Below, one piece after another: positions 1 to 6,771 of a stretch of 12,688 nucleotides of DNA; the first letter of the stretch is position 1, and every line of letters begins with the position of its first letter. The translations under genes and the position numbers were made by a program. The stretch spans positions 1 through 12,688 of the forward strand of contig JAKEIB010000321.1 of NCBI GenBank assembly GCA_022614705.1. Direction: 5' to 3'. This stretch comes from Planctomycetota bacterium. Its GTDB lineage: Bacteria > Planctomycetota > Planctomycetia > Pirellulales > Lacipirellulaceae. The notes under the pieces are model-generated. The model did no database searches and was not told where the DNA came from. It saw nothing but the letters and a program-made list of their open reading frames with translations.

Positions 1-112
1 CCTGGCATGGTCACCCTCCTTGGTGAAAATGGTCCGGGAAAAATACAAGAAAACGCTCAACGTGTCACTACCAATTCCCAGTAACCTTGCTACAGACTCG
101 GAAATTACGTGA

Positions 113-156
113 TTCAGCCGGAACTTGGAAAAACGGTATAATGGAGTAGTTCCAAG
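113..156 (+). promoter_or_regulatory. Candidate sigma70-type promoter with inverted repeat around the -10 box
   Basis: A perfect TATAAT lies at 137-142, 40 bases before the ATG at 182. The -35 region is poor: TTCAGC at 113-118 with an 18-base spacer matches only three of six consensus positions. A 7-bp perfect inverted repeat, CTTGGAA (124-130) and TTCCAAG (150-156), brackets the -10 box and the expected start point near 149, so a repressor or activator half-site pair is possible. An AAGGAA at 154-159 is too far from the ATG at 182 to act as its ribosome binding site. The promoter is inferred from sequence alone. The rest of 1-181 shows no convincing gene. Confidence 0.4.
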
Positions 157-181
157 GAAATGACCCATTGTTTGTGTCGAT

Positions 182-3100
182 ATGTCGGTCGAACAACCGC
201 CAACACGACGAGGGAAGCAGCCAGCCCGTGGCGATGCGAAGCTCGTTCAGTACGACGAGTACATCGACCGGCAGGTCGAGAGCACGCGCCGGGTGGTGAA
301 GGTCGTCGATTTGGCGACATCGCTCGTGGTATTGGCTGCAGGCATGCTGGCCTTTCTGCTCGCCGTCGCCGTGGTCGAGCATTGGGTCGTGCCGGGCGGG
401 TTCTCGGTCTTGGAGCGGGCCGGGCTTTTCGTGCTGCTAACGGGCAGCGTCGGATACTTCGCGTTTCGGCGACTTTGGCCACTGGTGATTCGCAAAGTCA
501 ATCCGGTTTACGCGGCGCATGCTATTGAGCAAACAGGCCCCTCGCTAAAAAATAGCCTCGTTAATCTGCTACTCTTCCGGCAGAAACGGACGGAAATCTC
601 CGACGCCGTTTACCATACGCTCGAAGAGCAGGCCGCCCAGCGGCTGAGCCGCGTGCCGGTGGATGCGGCCGTGGATCGCACGCTGCTGATTCGCTTCGGC
701 TACGTGCTTGTGGCGATCGTGGCGATCGCGGCAGCGTACAAAGTGTTCTCACCGAAGGATCCCGTCGTCGCGGCGCGGCGCGTGTTGATGCCTTGGGCCA
801 ACATTGTGCCGGCCAGCCGGGTCAACATCTCAGCCATTGAGCCAGGCGCAGTGACCGTTTCGAGAGGTGAGTTCGTCGACGTGTCAGCCGAAGTGCGGGG
901 GATCGGCGATGACGACACCGTCTTACTCCGATATTCGACGGCCGACGGTCAGGCTGTTGACAAGTCGGTGCCGATGAAGCTGTCGCGCAATGGTTTACGC
1001 TATGAAGGCCGACTGCCGGATGCACACGGTGCGACGAGCGACGTCGGACTTGCGCAGAATCTTACCTATCGCATCGAGGCGGGCGATGCTCGCTCGCTCG
1101 ATTATGCCGTGAAGGTGATTGAGGCGCCATCCATTCTCGTCGAACTAGTCGAATACGATTATCCCGAGTACACGGACTACGTCGACCGACAGGTAGCCGA
1201 GTTAGGCGACATTCAAGCCATTGAGGGGACGCGCATCACGCTTCACGCGCGAGCGAACGGGCCGATCAAGGAGGCGCATGTCGATTTCAATGCCGATGGT
1301 CGTCGCGACTTGCCGATGAAGGCCGGCGACACGAACGCCAGCGCTTCATTTCTGCTGGCATTGCGAGACGACCGACAAACGCCGGAGCACGCGAGCTACG
1401 TGCTGCGGTTTGCGAATCACGAGGGTCGGCCGAATCACAATCCGGTGAAACATTCGATCGGCGTCGAGCCGGATTACGCGCCCGAGGCGGCGATTGTGGC
1501 GCCGCAGGAGAAGTCGCTGGACGTGCGGCTCGATGAGACAGTCGCGATTGAGGTCGAGGCCGGCGACGATTTCGCGCTGGCCGACGTGCGACTGCACGGC
1601 GAGGCGACGGGCCACAGCGTGATGGACGAGCCGCTGTTGAAGCTCGATCACAAGGGGCGATTTACGGCCCGATATCAATTCACGCCGAGCGCGCACGGAC
1701 TGCGGGCGGGTGACGTCGTGCAGTATTGGGTCTCGGCCAACGACAATCGGACGCCCACGGCCAACGCGACGGAGTCGGAGCGGCGGGAGTTCCGCATCGT
1801 TTCGCCCGAGCCGCCGCAGCAACCGCCGCCGGATCGCATTGCGCAGCGCGACCAGCCACAGCGCAAGCAACCCGGCGAAGGAGAGCAACCGGAAGGCAAG
1901 CAGCAGCCGCAGGACGGTGCGGCTGGACAGGAAGAGGGACAGGCGGGCGAACAACAGCCGGGTGGCGCGGGCGCGCCAGGGCAGCCTGGTGAGAATCAGC
2001 AGCCGCAACAGGGACAGGAGGGGCAAGACGGCCAGGGACAAGGCGGAGAGTTGAGCCGCGACGCGCAGCGGAACGAGGAGTCTGGGGAGGCGCCGCAGAA
2101 CGGGGGCGAGGACGCCCCGGCTCGCGAGCGTGGCGAACGCGAAGGCGCGAACGATAAACAAACCGGCGCGGGAGCCGCGGGCGGCGAACCCTCTCAAGGT
2201 TCGCAGCCCGACGGCACCCGTCCCGAGGGCAATAGCGGCGCGCGGCCGGCAAATGGTGCCGGTCAGAATGGTGATCAGAAGAGTGGTGAGCGTGAGAACG
2301 GCGGCCAGCAACCGCCGCCAAATACTGGGTCGTCGCCGGTTTCGTCCGACGGCGATAACGATGCGGAGGCGTTCGAACGCATTCAGCAGCACCTCGAGCG
2401 CAACGGCAAAATGAAAGACGGCGAGCCGTCGGGCGATCAGAATGAGTTTAGCCGCGACGAGGGCGCCACGGAACGTGGTCTACGGAGCGCGGAAGCAGGG
2501 AAATCGCCACAGAACGGGGGCGAGGACGCCCCGGCTCGCGATGAGGACGACCGTGGCGAAGGCTCCGGCGCGGAAACTAAGGGTGGCGAACCGCAACAAT
2601 CCAAGGAGCAACCGGGGAACAAGAACGAGCAAACCAAGTCGCCGGGTGGTGAGCAGACCTCGACGAAGGGCGCGTCGGGCGCCGGCGACGAACAGCAGAG
2701 TCAAGGGGCGCCGAATTCTCAACCGGAAATGAAACCGACTGAGAAGCGCGAGCAGTCGCCGTCGCAAGGCGAACAATCCAATAAGGAAGAGCCGCCAGCG
2801 GGTGCGCGCGGCAAGCGCGAGAGCGATTCGCAGGGCGAACAAGGTGGCGATCGGGCGGGCGGCGGCGAGGAAGGCGGTGGTCAGAAGGCGCCGCGCGAGG
2901 GAACGGGCAGCGCGGGCCAGAATCAATCGGCCGACGAAGGCGCGGGCGAATCGACGGAGCAGGGAACGGGCAACGATTCGCCGGATGCCGGTCGAGACGC
3001 GGTCGCCGACAAGAAAACGGAGCAATCCGGCGGCGAGACACAAGGTCGCGGCACGAAGACGCGCGAAGTGCGAGGCGACGAGCAGGCCGAGGCCGGCCTC

Positions 3101-3739
3101 GAGAGCGACCCGGCTGGCGGAGAAGAGAAGCCGCTTCATCGCCAATCGCCGACGACTGAAGAGAATGCGGCGCAGAAAGGTGGCGAGAAATCAAATAACG
3201 ACGACGGCAAGCAAGGTGCGGGCGGCGAGAGCGAGCCGAAACGTGCGAACGACAGCGCGAATCAAAACGGCGCGCCGACGGGCAGCGGCGGGCAGACGGG
3301 CACGTCGGAGCTAGCGCCACCGCGAGCCGAGGGGCTGGCGCCGGGCGGCGATGAGGCCAATCTCGAATATGCGCGCAAGCAAACCGATTTGGTGCTTGAA
3401 AAGCTCGTCGATCAGCTAAACCGCAAGCGGGTGGATCAGGATTTGCTCAAGCAATTGGGTTGGTCGGAGGAGGAGTTGCGGAAGTTTGTCGATCGATGGC
3501 AAGCACGCAAGGAAGCGGCCGAGCGAAACGATCAGGCGGGCGACGCGGCAAAGCGCGAGCTCGATGAGGCGCTGCGAAGCCTCGGTTTGCGCCGCGGTCC
3601 GATGAAGCAGGGCCAGGTGAAGGACGACACGCTGGGCGACCTGCGCGAAGGTTTTCGGGGCCCGGTGCCGTTGGAGTACCAGGAACGGCTTCGCGCCTAC
3701 AATCAGGGCGTCTCGCGTGCGCGGCAGGATGGGGAGTAG
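182..3739 (+). CDS. DUF4175-like large membrane protein with long low-complexity region
   Basis: This encodes 1185 residues and its function is unknown. Three hydrophobic segments are visible at about residues 42-66, 77-96 and 168-188. The first follows a basic, charged N-terminus (about 1-40). Residues about 200-540 look like beta-rich, Ig-like extracytoplasmic domains with alternating short strands and Asp/Gly turns. Residues about 542-1055 are almost only Gln, Gly, Glu, Pro, Ser, Asn, Lys and Asp, with no hydrophobic runs, and are likely disordered. A helical, charged C-terminal domain (about 1058-1185) follows, containing LGWSEEELRKFVDRW. This order (N-terminal membrane helices, ectodomain, Gln/Gly-rich stretch, short C-terminal domain) resembles the DUF4175 family, although the low-complexity part is unusually long. 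The ATG at 182 has no good Shine-Dalgarno; it is chosen because it is the first ATG of the frame and lies 40 bases past a TATAAT box. Two copies of a hairpin repeat lie in frame inside the coding region. The family name is inferred from architecture; the coding call is firm. Confidence 0.85.
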   Translation: MSVEQPPTRRGKQPARGDAKLVQYDEYIDRQVESTRRVVKVVDLATSLVVLAAGMLAFLLAVAVVEHWVVPGGFSVLERAGLFVLLTGSVGYFAFRRLWPLVIRKVNPVYAAHAIEQTGPSLKNSLVNLLLFRQKRTEISDAVYHTLEEQAAQRLSRVPVDAAVDRTLLIRFGYVLVAIVAIAAAYKVFSPKDPVVAARRVLMPWANIVPASRVNISAIEPGAVTVSRGEFVDVSAEVRGIGDDDTVLLRYSTADGQAVDKSVPMKLSRNGLRYEGRLPDAHGATSDVGLAQNLTYRIEAGDARSLDYAVKVIEAPSILVELVEYDYPEYTDYVDRQVAELGDIQAIEGTRITLHARANGPIKEAHVDFNADGRRDLPMKAGDTNASASFLLALRDDRQTPEHASYVLRFANHEGRPNHNPVKHSIGVEPDYAPEAAIVAPQEKSLDVRLDETVAIEVEAGDDFALADVRLHGEATGHSVMDEPLLKLDHKGRFTARYQFTPSAHGLRAGDVVQYWVSANDNRTPTANATESERREFRIVSPEPPQQPPPDRIAQRDQPQRKQPGEGEQPEGKQQPQDGAAGQEEGQAGEQQPGGAGAPGQPGENQQPQQGQEGQDGQGQGGELSRDAQRNEESGEAPQNGGEDAPARERGEREGANDKQTGAGAAGGEPSQGSQPDGTRPEGNSGARPANGAGQNGDQKSGERENGGQQPPPNTGSSPVSSDGDNDAEAFERIQQHLERNGKMKDGEPSGDQNEFSRDEGATERGLRSAEAGKSPQNGGEDAPARDEDDRGEGSGAETKGGEPQQSKEQPGNKNEQTKSPGGEQTSTKGASGAGDEQQSQGAPNSQPEMKPTEKREQSPSQGEQSNKEEPPAGARGKRESDSQGEQGGDRAGGGEEGGGQKAPREGTGSAGQNQSADEGAGESTEQGTGNDSPDAGRDAVADKKTEQSGGETQGRGTKTREVRGDEQAEAGLESDPAGGEEKPLHRQSPTTEENAAQKGGEKSNNDDGKQGAGGESEPKRANDSANQNGAPTGSGGQTGTSELAPPRAEGLAPGGDEANLEYARKQTDLVLEKLVDQLNRKRVDQDLLKQLGWSEEELRKFVDRWQARKEAAERNDQAGDAAKRELDEALRSLGLRRGPMKQGQVKDDTLGDLREGFRGPVPLEYQERLRAYNQGVSRARQDGE
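2091..2127 (+). repeat. Hairpin repeat, copy 1, in frame inside the DUF4175-like gene
   Basis: This 37-bp block matches 2505-2541 with a single mismatch (G at 2095, A at 2509). Its core at 2101-2124 is identical over 24 bp to the intergenic copy at 12203-12226. The centre is a palindrome, GGGGCG-AGGA-CGCCCC, with a 6-bp stem and a 4-base loop. Read in the gene's frame it gives QNGGEDAPAR at residues 639-648. Confidence 0.8.
2505..2541 (+). repeat. Hairpin repeat, copy 2, in frame inside the DUF4175-like gene
   Basis: Second coding copy of the GGGGCG-AGGA-CGCCCC hairpin, with the shared 24-bp core at 2515-2538. It is read in the same frame as copy 1 and gives the same peptide, QNGGEDAPAR, at residues 777-786. 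Sequence beyond the 37-bp block is not clearly alike, so this looks like a short mobile or gene-converted unit and not a large internal duplication. Confidence 0.8.
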
Positions 3740-3740
3740 A

Positions 3741-3818
3741 ATGACGAATTCTCGAATGACGAATGACGAATGTGGGGAACGAATACATTCGTCGTTCGTG
3801 CTTCGTCATTCGTCATTC
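3741..3818. repeat. Long palindromic repeat (ATGACGAA family) between the DUF4175-like gene and nadB
   Basis: The arm GAATGACGAATGACGAA at 3754-3770 is perfectly complementary to 3802-3818 (17 bp). Between them a smaller hairpin, ACGAAT-AC-ATTCGT, is visible near 3779-3792. The arms are built from a 7-bp unit (GAATGAC), and a further diverged unit lies at 3741-3750. The element fills most of the 99-base gap. It starts right after the stop of the preceding gene and ends about 20 bases before the nadB start. It could act as a transcript barrier or mRNA stabiliser; no T-run follows, so a classical terminator is not supported. Confidence 0.8.
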
Positions 3819-3826
3819 AAGCATTT

Positions 3827-3830
3827 AGGA
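3827..3830 (+). promoter_or_regulatory. Ribosome binding site that decides the nadB start
   Basis: AGGA at 3827-3830 lies 8 bases before the ATG at 3839. That is the usual spacing and favours 3839 over the in-frame ATGs at 3830, which overlaps this site, and 3770, which lies inside the palindromic repeat. Confidence 0.5.
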
Positions 3831-3838
3831 TGCGAGAA

Positions 3839-5446
3839 ATGCAGTCCTTGGGGCCACGCTACCTGGTGCCGTTTCATCCGAAGCAGATTCCGCATCATTT
3901 TGCGGACGTGCTGATCATCGGCGGCGGGATTGCCGGGCTGCGGGCGGCGATGGAGCTTGATCCGCGGCTCTCGCTGCTGGTGATCACCAAGGACCAGATG
4001 GACCAGTCCAACAGCGCGTTTGCCCAGGGCGGCATTGCCAGCGTGCTCGATCCGGAGGACAACTTTGCCAGCCACGTCGAAGACACGCTCATTGCGGGCG
4101 CCAATCTTTGCGATCGCGAAGTGGTGGACATGGTTGTCCGCGAGGCGCCCGACCACATCCGACAATTGATCGAATGGGGCACGAACTTCGACACGGAGAA
4201 AGGCGAGCTCCAACTGGGCCGCGAGGGCGGCCACAGCCATCGGCGCATCGTGCACGCGCTGGGCGACGCCACGGGTCATGAAATCATGCGGGCGATGATC
4301 GAGCAGGCGCGTTCCAAGCTCGACGCCGACATTTGGCCCAACACATTTACGATCGATTTGCTGACGCACGAAGGCCGTTGCCGCGGCGCGCTAGTCTGGA
4401 ACGCGCATCATGGTCGCACGTTCGTGTGGGCCAAGCAGACGATTCTTTGCACGGGCGGGACCGGGCGAATATTCCGCGAAACGACCAATCCCGAAGTGGC
4501 GACGGGCGACGGACTGGCGATTGCCTATCGAGCCGGGGCCGAGCTGCGCGACATGGAATTCATGCAGTTCCATCCGACCGTGTTGTACATCGCCGGCGGA
4601 AGCCGCAGCCTCATCACGGAAGCGATGCGCGGTGAAGGGGCACATCTTATCGACTCAACCGGCCGGCGATTCATGCCCGATTACGACGAGCGGGCCGAGC
4701 TGGCGCCGCGCGACGTGGTGAGCCGAGCGATCGTGGAACAGATGGAAAAGACGCGGCAGCCGAGCGTGTTTTTGAGTTTGAGCCACCTGAATGCCGATTA
4801 CGTGCGGAAGCGGTTTCCGGGCATCGCGCGGACGTGCACCGAGTTTGGGATTGATATCGCGAGCGATCCGATTCCGGTCCGTCCAGGGGCTCACTACATG
4901 ATCGGCGGCGTGACGGTGGACCACGACGGCCGCACCACGTTGCCCGGATTATGGGCGGCCGGCGAAGTAACTAGCAGCGGGCTGCACGGCGCCAATCGAC
5001 TGGCGTCGAACAGTTTGCTGGAAGGTTTGGTGTTTGGCGCGCATGCGGGAGCCGGTGCGTCGGTGGCCGCGATGGCCGAGGCCGATTCGTATCGCGCGAT
5101 TCCGCTGGAGAATCCGTCTATGGAGCCGCACGCCGAGCCGCTCGACTTGGTCGACATTCGCAACTCGCTGCGCAGCCTCATGTGGCGCTCCGGGGGCGTG
5201 AAGAGCAACGGGCCGCAACTGGCGGATGCGTCGGAAACGATTCGCCGTTGGTGCCGCTACGTGCTGTCGCGACAGCTTTCCGACCCGGCCGGTTGGGAAT
5301 TGCAAAACATGCTCACGGTCGCCAGCCTGATGGTGGATTCCGATCTGGCGCGCGAGGAGTCGCGGGGTGTCCATTTGCGGAGCGACTTTCCGGAGCGGGA
5401 CGACACTCATTGGCGGCGACATCTCAGCGTCGTGCGAAGCGAGTAG
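3839..5446 (+). CDS. nadB: L-aspartate oxidase
   Basis: This FAD enzyme oxidises L-aspartate to iminoaspartate, the first step of de novo NAD synthesis in the cytoplasm; quinolinate synthase (NadA) uses the product. With the start at 3839 it has 535 residues, the normal size for the family. The N-terminal Rossmann FAD motif is VLIIGGGIAGLRAA (24-37), followed by the succinate dehydrogenase/fumarate reductase signature region NSAFAQGGIA (58-67) and EGGHSHRRIVHALGDATG (129-146). Residues equivalent to the known E. coli active-site set are all present with an offset of one: His245, Thr260, Glu261, Arg291 (in LAPRDVVSRA), His352 and Arg387. The C-terminus has GLWAAGEVTSSGLHGANRLASNS (370-392) and then the helical flavoprotein tail. 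An in-frame upstream ATG at 3770 would add 23 residues encoded by the palindromic repeat and adjacent spacer, which I consider non-native. No nadA or nadC is adjacent, so this nadB stands outside a NAD operon in this window. Confidence 0.96.
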   Translation: MQSLGPRYLVPFHPKQIPHHFADVLIIGGGIAGLRAAMELDPRLSLLVITKDQMDQSNSAFAQGGIASVLDPEDNFASHVEDTLIAGANLCDREVVDMVVREAPDHIRQLIEWGTNFDTEKGELQLGREGGHSHRRIVHALGDATGHEIMRAMIEQARSKLDADIWPNTFTIDLLTHEGRCRGALVWNAHHGRTFVWAKQTILCTGGTGRIFRETTNPEVATGDGLAIAYRAGAELRDMEFMQFHPTVLYIAGGSRSLITEAMRGEGAHLIDSTGRRFMPDYDERAELAPRDVVSRAIVEQMEKTRQPSVFLSLSHLNADYVRKRFPGIARTCTEFGIDIASDPIPVRPGAHYMIGGVTVDHDGRTTLPGLWAAGEVTSSGLHGANRLASNSLLEGLVFGAHAGAGASVAAMAEADSYRAIPLENPSMEPHAEPLDLVDIRNSLRSLMWRSGGVKSNGPQLADASETIRRWCRYVLSRQLSDPAGWELQNMLTVASLMVDSDLAREESRGVHLRSDFPERDDTHWRRHLSVVRSE

Positions 5447-5460
5447 CCGCAACCGGTTTT

Positions 5461-5544
5461 GTCATTCTGAGCGAAGCGTAGCGTAGCGAAGAATCTCGTA
5501 CGGCAGCGGAGATCCTTCGGTCGCCAAGCCTCCCTCAGGATGAC
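5461..5544. repeat. Imperfect palindromic repeat element (GTCATTCTGAG family)
   Basis: Terminal arms GTCATTCTGAG (5461-5471) and CTCAGGATGAC (5534-5544) pair with one G-T wobble. Inner arms CGAAGAATCTC (5487-5497) and GAGATCCTTCG (5509-5519) also pair with one wobble. The element begins 14 bases after the nadB stop. This type of element (ends like GTCATYCTGAG, centre like GAAGRATCTC) is one I recognise as a common dispersed intergenic repeat in many bacterial genomes; that recognition is from memory. No transposase is present. Confidence 0.75.
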
Positions 5545-5600
5545 AGGTCGCCAAGCCTCCCTCAGGATGACAGGTCGCCAAGCCTCCCTCAGGATGACAG
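5521..5600. repeat. Tandem triplication of a 27-bp unit
   Basis: Three head-to-tail copies of a 27-bp unit beginning TCGCCAAGCCTCCCTCAGGA lie at 5521-5547, 5548-5574 and 5575-5600. The first two are identical; the third matches over 26 bases. The unit contains the right-hand end (CTCAGGATGAC) of the adjoining palindromic element, so the end has been triplicated, probably by slippage or unequal exchange. There are no spacers, so it is not a CRISPR array. On the minus strand it opens a frame reading CHPEGGLAT three times, which I treat as non-coding. Confidence 0.85.
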
Positions 5601-5915
5601 CCTGAGCCGCTAGATGTCAGCTCGCGACGAAATGCCCACAATTTCGCGAAAAAATCGTGGCATTTGGCCCGAACCGGCTCGAAGCGGGGGACGTAAGCGG
5701 GTATAGACACCCGTCGGGACGAGCGATTACCCTTCTACCAATGAGGGGCGGCGTGGCGGGGAAGTAGCCGGCTCCATTTTCAGGCTTTCTGCCCCTGTCG
5801 GTGGCCGGCCTCCTTTGCTGACCGAAGTCCCGCCTCTGGCCGGTGCGAGCCGCCGCCGGCCTCGTTGTCACCGTGAACGTATCCGGAAAATAGCCCACGC
5901 ATTGAATCCAATCAT
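5601..5915. other. Non-coding gap before the ABC module; weak promoter candidate
   Basis: I see no convincing gene here. A small hairpin, CGGGT-ATAGAC-ACCCG, lies at 5698-5713, and GCCGGCCTC-type GC-rich blocks recur near 5800-5865 without a clear palindrome. A TTGTCA at 5865-5870 is close to a -35 box, but the possible -10 sequences near 5886-5893 (GAAAAT or AAATAG) are poor or badly spaced. The ABC module most likely has its own promoter in this gap, since it lies far behind nadB, but I cannot fix its position. Confidence 0.35.
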
Positions 5916-6707
5916 ATGAGTACAGCAACAACAAATCGCCGGCCGGCAGCGACCAAGAATTCGGGTCAGGTCCACGGTGGCGGGGACGGCCGCCAGGCCA
6001 TGATCGAGGCCGACAATCTGTCCAAGTTTTACGGCGACTTCGCGGCCACGCGCGACGTCACGTTCACGATCAATCGCGGCGAGGTGGCAGCGTTTTTGGG
6101 GCCGAACGGCGCCGGTAAGAGCACGACGATGAAGTTGCTCACGGGGTATCTGGCCCCGTCTGCCGGAACGGCACGGATCGCCGGATACAACATGGCAGCC
6201 GATCGGCTCGAAGGCGCGAAACACTTGGGCTACTTGCCGGAAAACGGGCCTTTATACCCGGAGATGACGCCGCGAAGCCTGCTACAGTTTTTCGGCAAGG
6301 CGCGCGGGATGAGCCGCGAACAAATTGAAGACCGCTTGGCCGCGGTGGTCGATCTGTGCAAGCTGGGCTCGGTGATCGGCAAGCCGATTGGCAAGCTTTC
6401 GAAGGGCTTTCGGCAGCGCGTGGGGATGGCACAAGTGCTGATGCACGAGCCGGACGTACTGATTCTCGATGAGCCAACGGCCGGACTCGACCCGAATCAA
6501 ATTCGCGAGGTCCGCGACACGATCCGTCGGCTGGGCCAAACCAAAACCATATTGCTTTCGACGCACATCCTGCAGGAGGTGGAAGCGATGTGCAACCGCG
6601 TGATCTTTATCAATGAAGGCAGGATCGTGTTCGACGGGTCGCCCGGCGAGCTCGCGGCGGAGGAAAAGAATCTCGACGAGCGGTTTCACCAGTTGTCGGT
6701 AGGTTAG
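5916..6707 (+). CDS. ABC transporter ATP-binding protein, GldA/NatA-like
   Basis: This cytoplasmic ATPase subunit should drive the permease encoded next. All ABC motifs are intact: Walker A GPNGAGKST (62-70), a Q-loop region reading GYLPENGPLY (105-114) with Glu in place of Gln, as is common in this subfamily, signature LSKGFRQR (161-168), Walker B LILDEP (182-187) with the D-loop GLD (190-192), and switch His217 in LLSTHILQEVEAM. At 263 residues it is slightly long. The first 28 residues (MSTATTNRR...) are hydrophilic and lie before the domain, which begins MIEADNLSKFYG; an alternative start is the ATG at 6001. Neither start has a strong Shine-Dalgarno. The last two codons and the TAG stop fall at the edge of a palindromic repeat, so the C-terminus may have been set by the repeat's arrival. 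The GldA relationship is supported by the adjacent GldF/GldG-like gene; the transported substrate is unknown. Confidence 0.93.
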   Translation: MSTATTNRRPAATKNSGQVHGGGDGRQAMIEADNLSKFYGDFAATRDVTFTINRGEVAAFLGPNGAGKSTTMKLLTGYLAPSAGTARIAGYNMAADRLEGAKHLGYLPENGPLYPEMTPRSLLQFFGKARGMSREQIEDRLAAVVDLCKLGSVIGKPIGKLSKGFRQRVGMAQVLMHEPDVLILDEPTAGLDPNQIREVRDTIRRLGQTKTILLSTHILQEVEAMCNRVIFINEGRIVFDGSPGELAAEEKNLDERFHQLSVG

Positions 6708-6762
6708 GCTTTCCAGCCTGACCATGACTTTGAAAGAAGGATGTCAGCCTGGAAAGGCTAAC
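6703..6762. repeat. Palindromic repeat (AGGCTTTCCAGCCT family) between ATPase and permease genes
   Basis: Arms at 6703-6722 and 6743-6762 are inverted repeats, 18 of 20 positions matching, around a 20-base loop. Each arm is also a small hairpin by itself: AGGCT-TTCC-AGCCT at the left and AGCCT-GGAA-AGGCT at the right. The TAG stop of the upstream ATPase gene (6705-6707) lies inside the left arm. An in-frame ATG at 6724 in the loop would give the permease a repeat-encoded extension (MTLKEGCQPG...), which argues against that start. Confidence 0.85.
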
Positions 6763-6771
6763 ATACAAATT

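Larger units (their letters stand above)
1806..3330 (+). other. Low-complexity coding segment (Gln/Gly/Glu/Pro/Ser-rich)
   Basis: About 500 codons in the middle of the DUF4175-like gene use a very narrow amino-acid set and contain many near-repeats of motifs such as QPGE, GGEQ, GAGGE and SQGEQ. The low complexity and lack of stops open long antisense frames here (for example 1346-2392, 2480-3145 and 2577-3320 on the minus strand), which translate to Arg/Leu/Ala-rich nonsense. The segment probably encodes a flexible, hydrophilic linker between the ectodomain and the C-terminal domain. Length variation by slippage or unequal recombination would be expected but cannot be seen in one sequence. 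Confidence 0.75.

Noticed and set aside
1..84. Open plus-strand frame reading VTLLGENGPGKI, which resembles an ABC Walker A motif
   Set aside because: The Ser/Thr after Lys is replaced by Ile, the following residues do not continue an ABC fold and a stop comes 12 codons later. Too short to call a gene end or pseudogene.
160..528. Plus-strand frame starting at ATG 160 after AAGGAA
   Set aside because: The ribosome-like site directly touches the ATG, and the product is an Arg/Ala-rich out-of-frame translation of the DUF4175-like gene.
1346..3320. Long minus-strand frames (348, 221 and 247 residues) opposite the low-complexity region
   Set aside because: They are Arg/Leu/Ala-rich antisense products of GC-rich, repetitive codons, with no recognisable domain or start signal.
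5521..5600. Possible CRISPR array
   Set aside because: The units are directly adjacent with no spacers and no cas genes are near.
5462..5710. Minus-strand frame with three CHPEGGLAT repeats
   Set aside because: It is produced by the 27-bp tandem repeat and the adjoining palindromic element; no coding signal outside the repeat.
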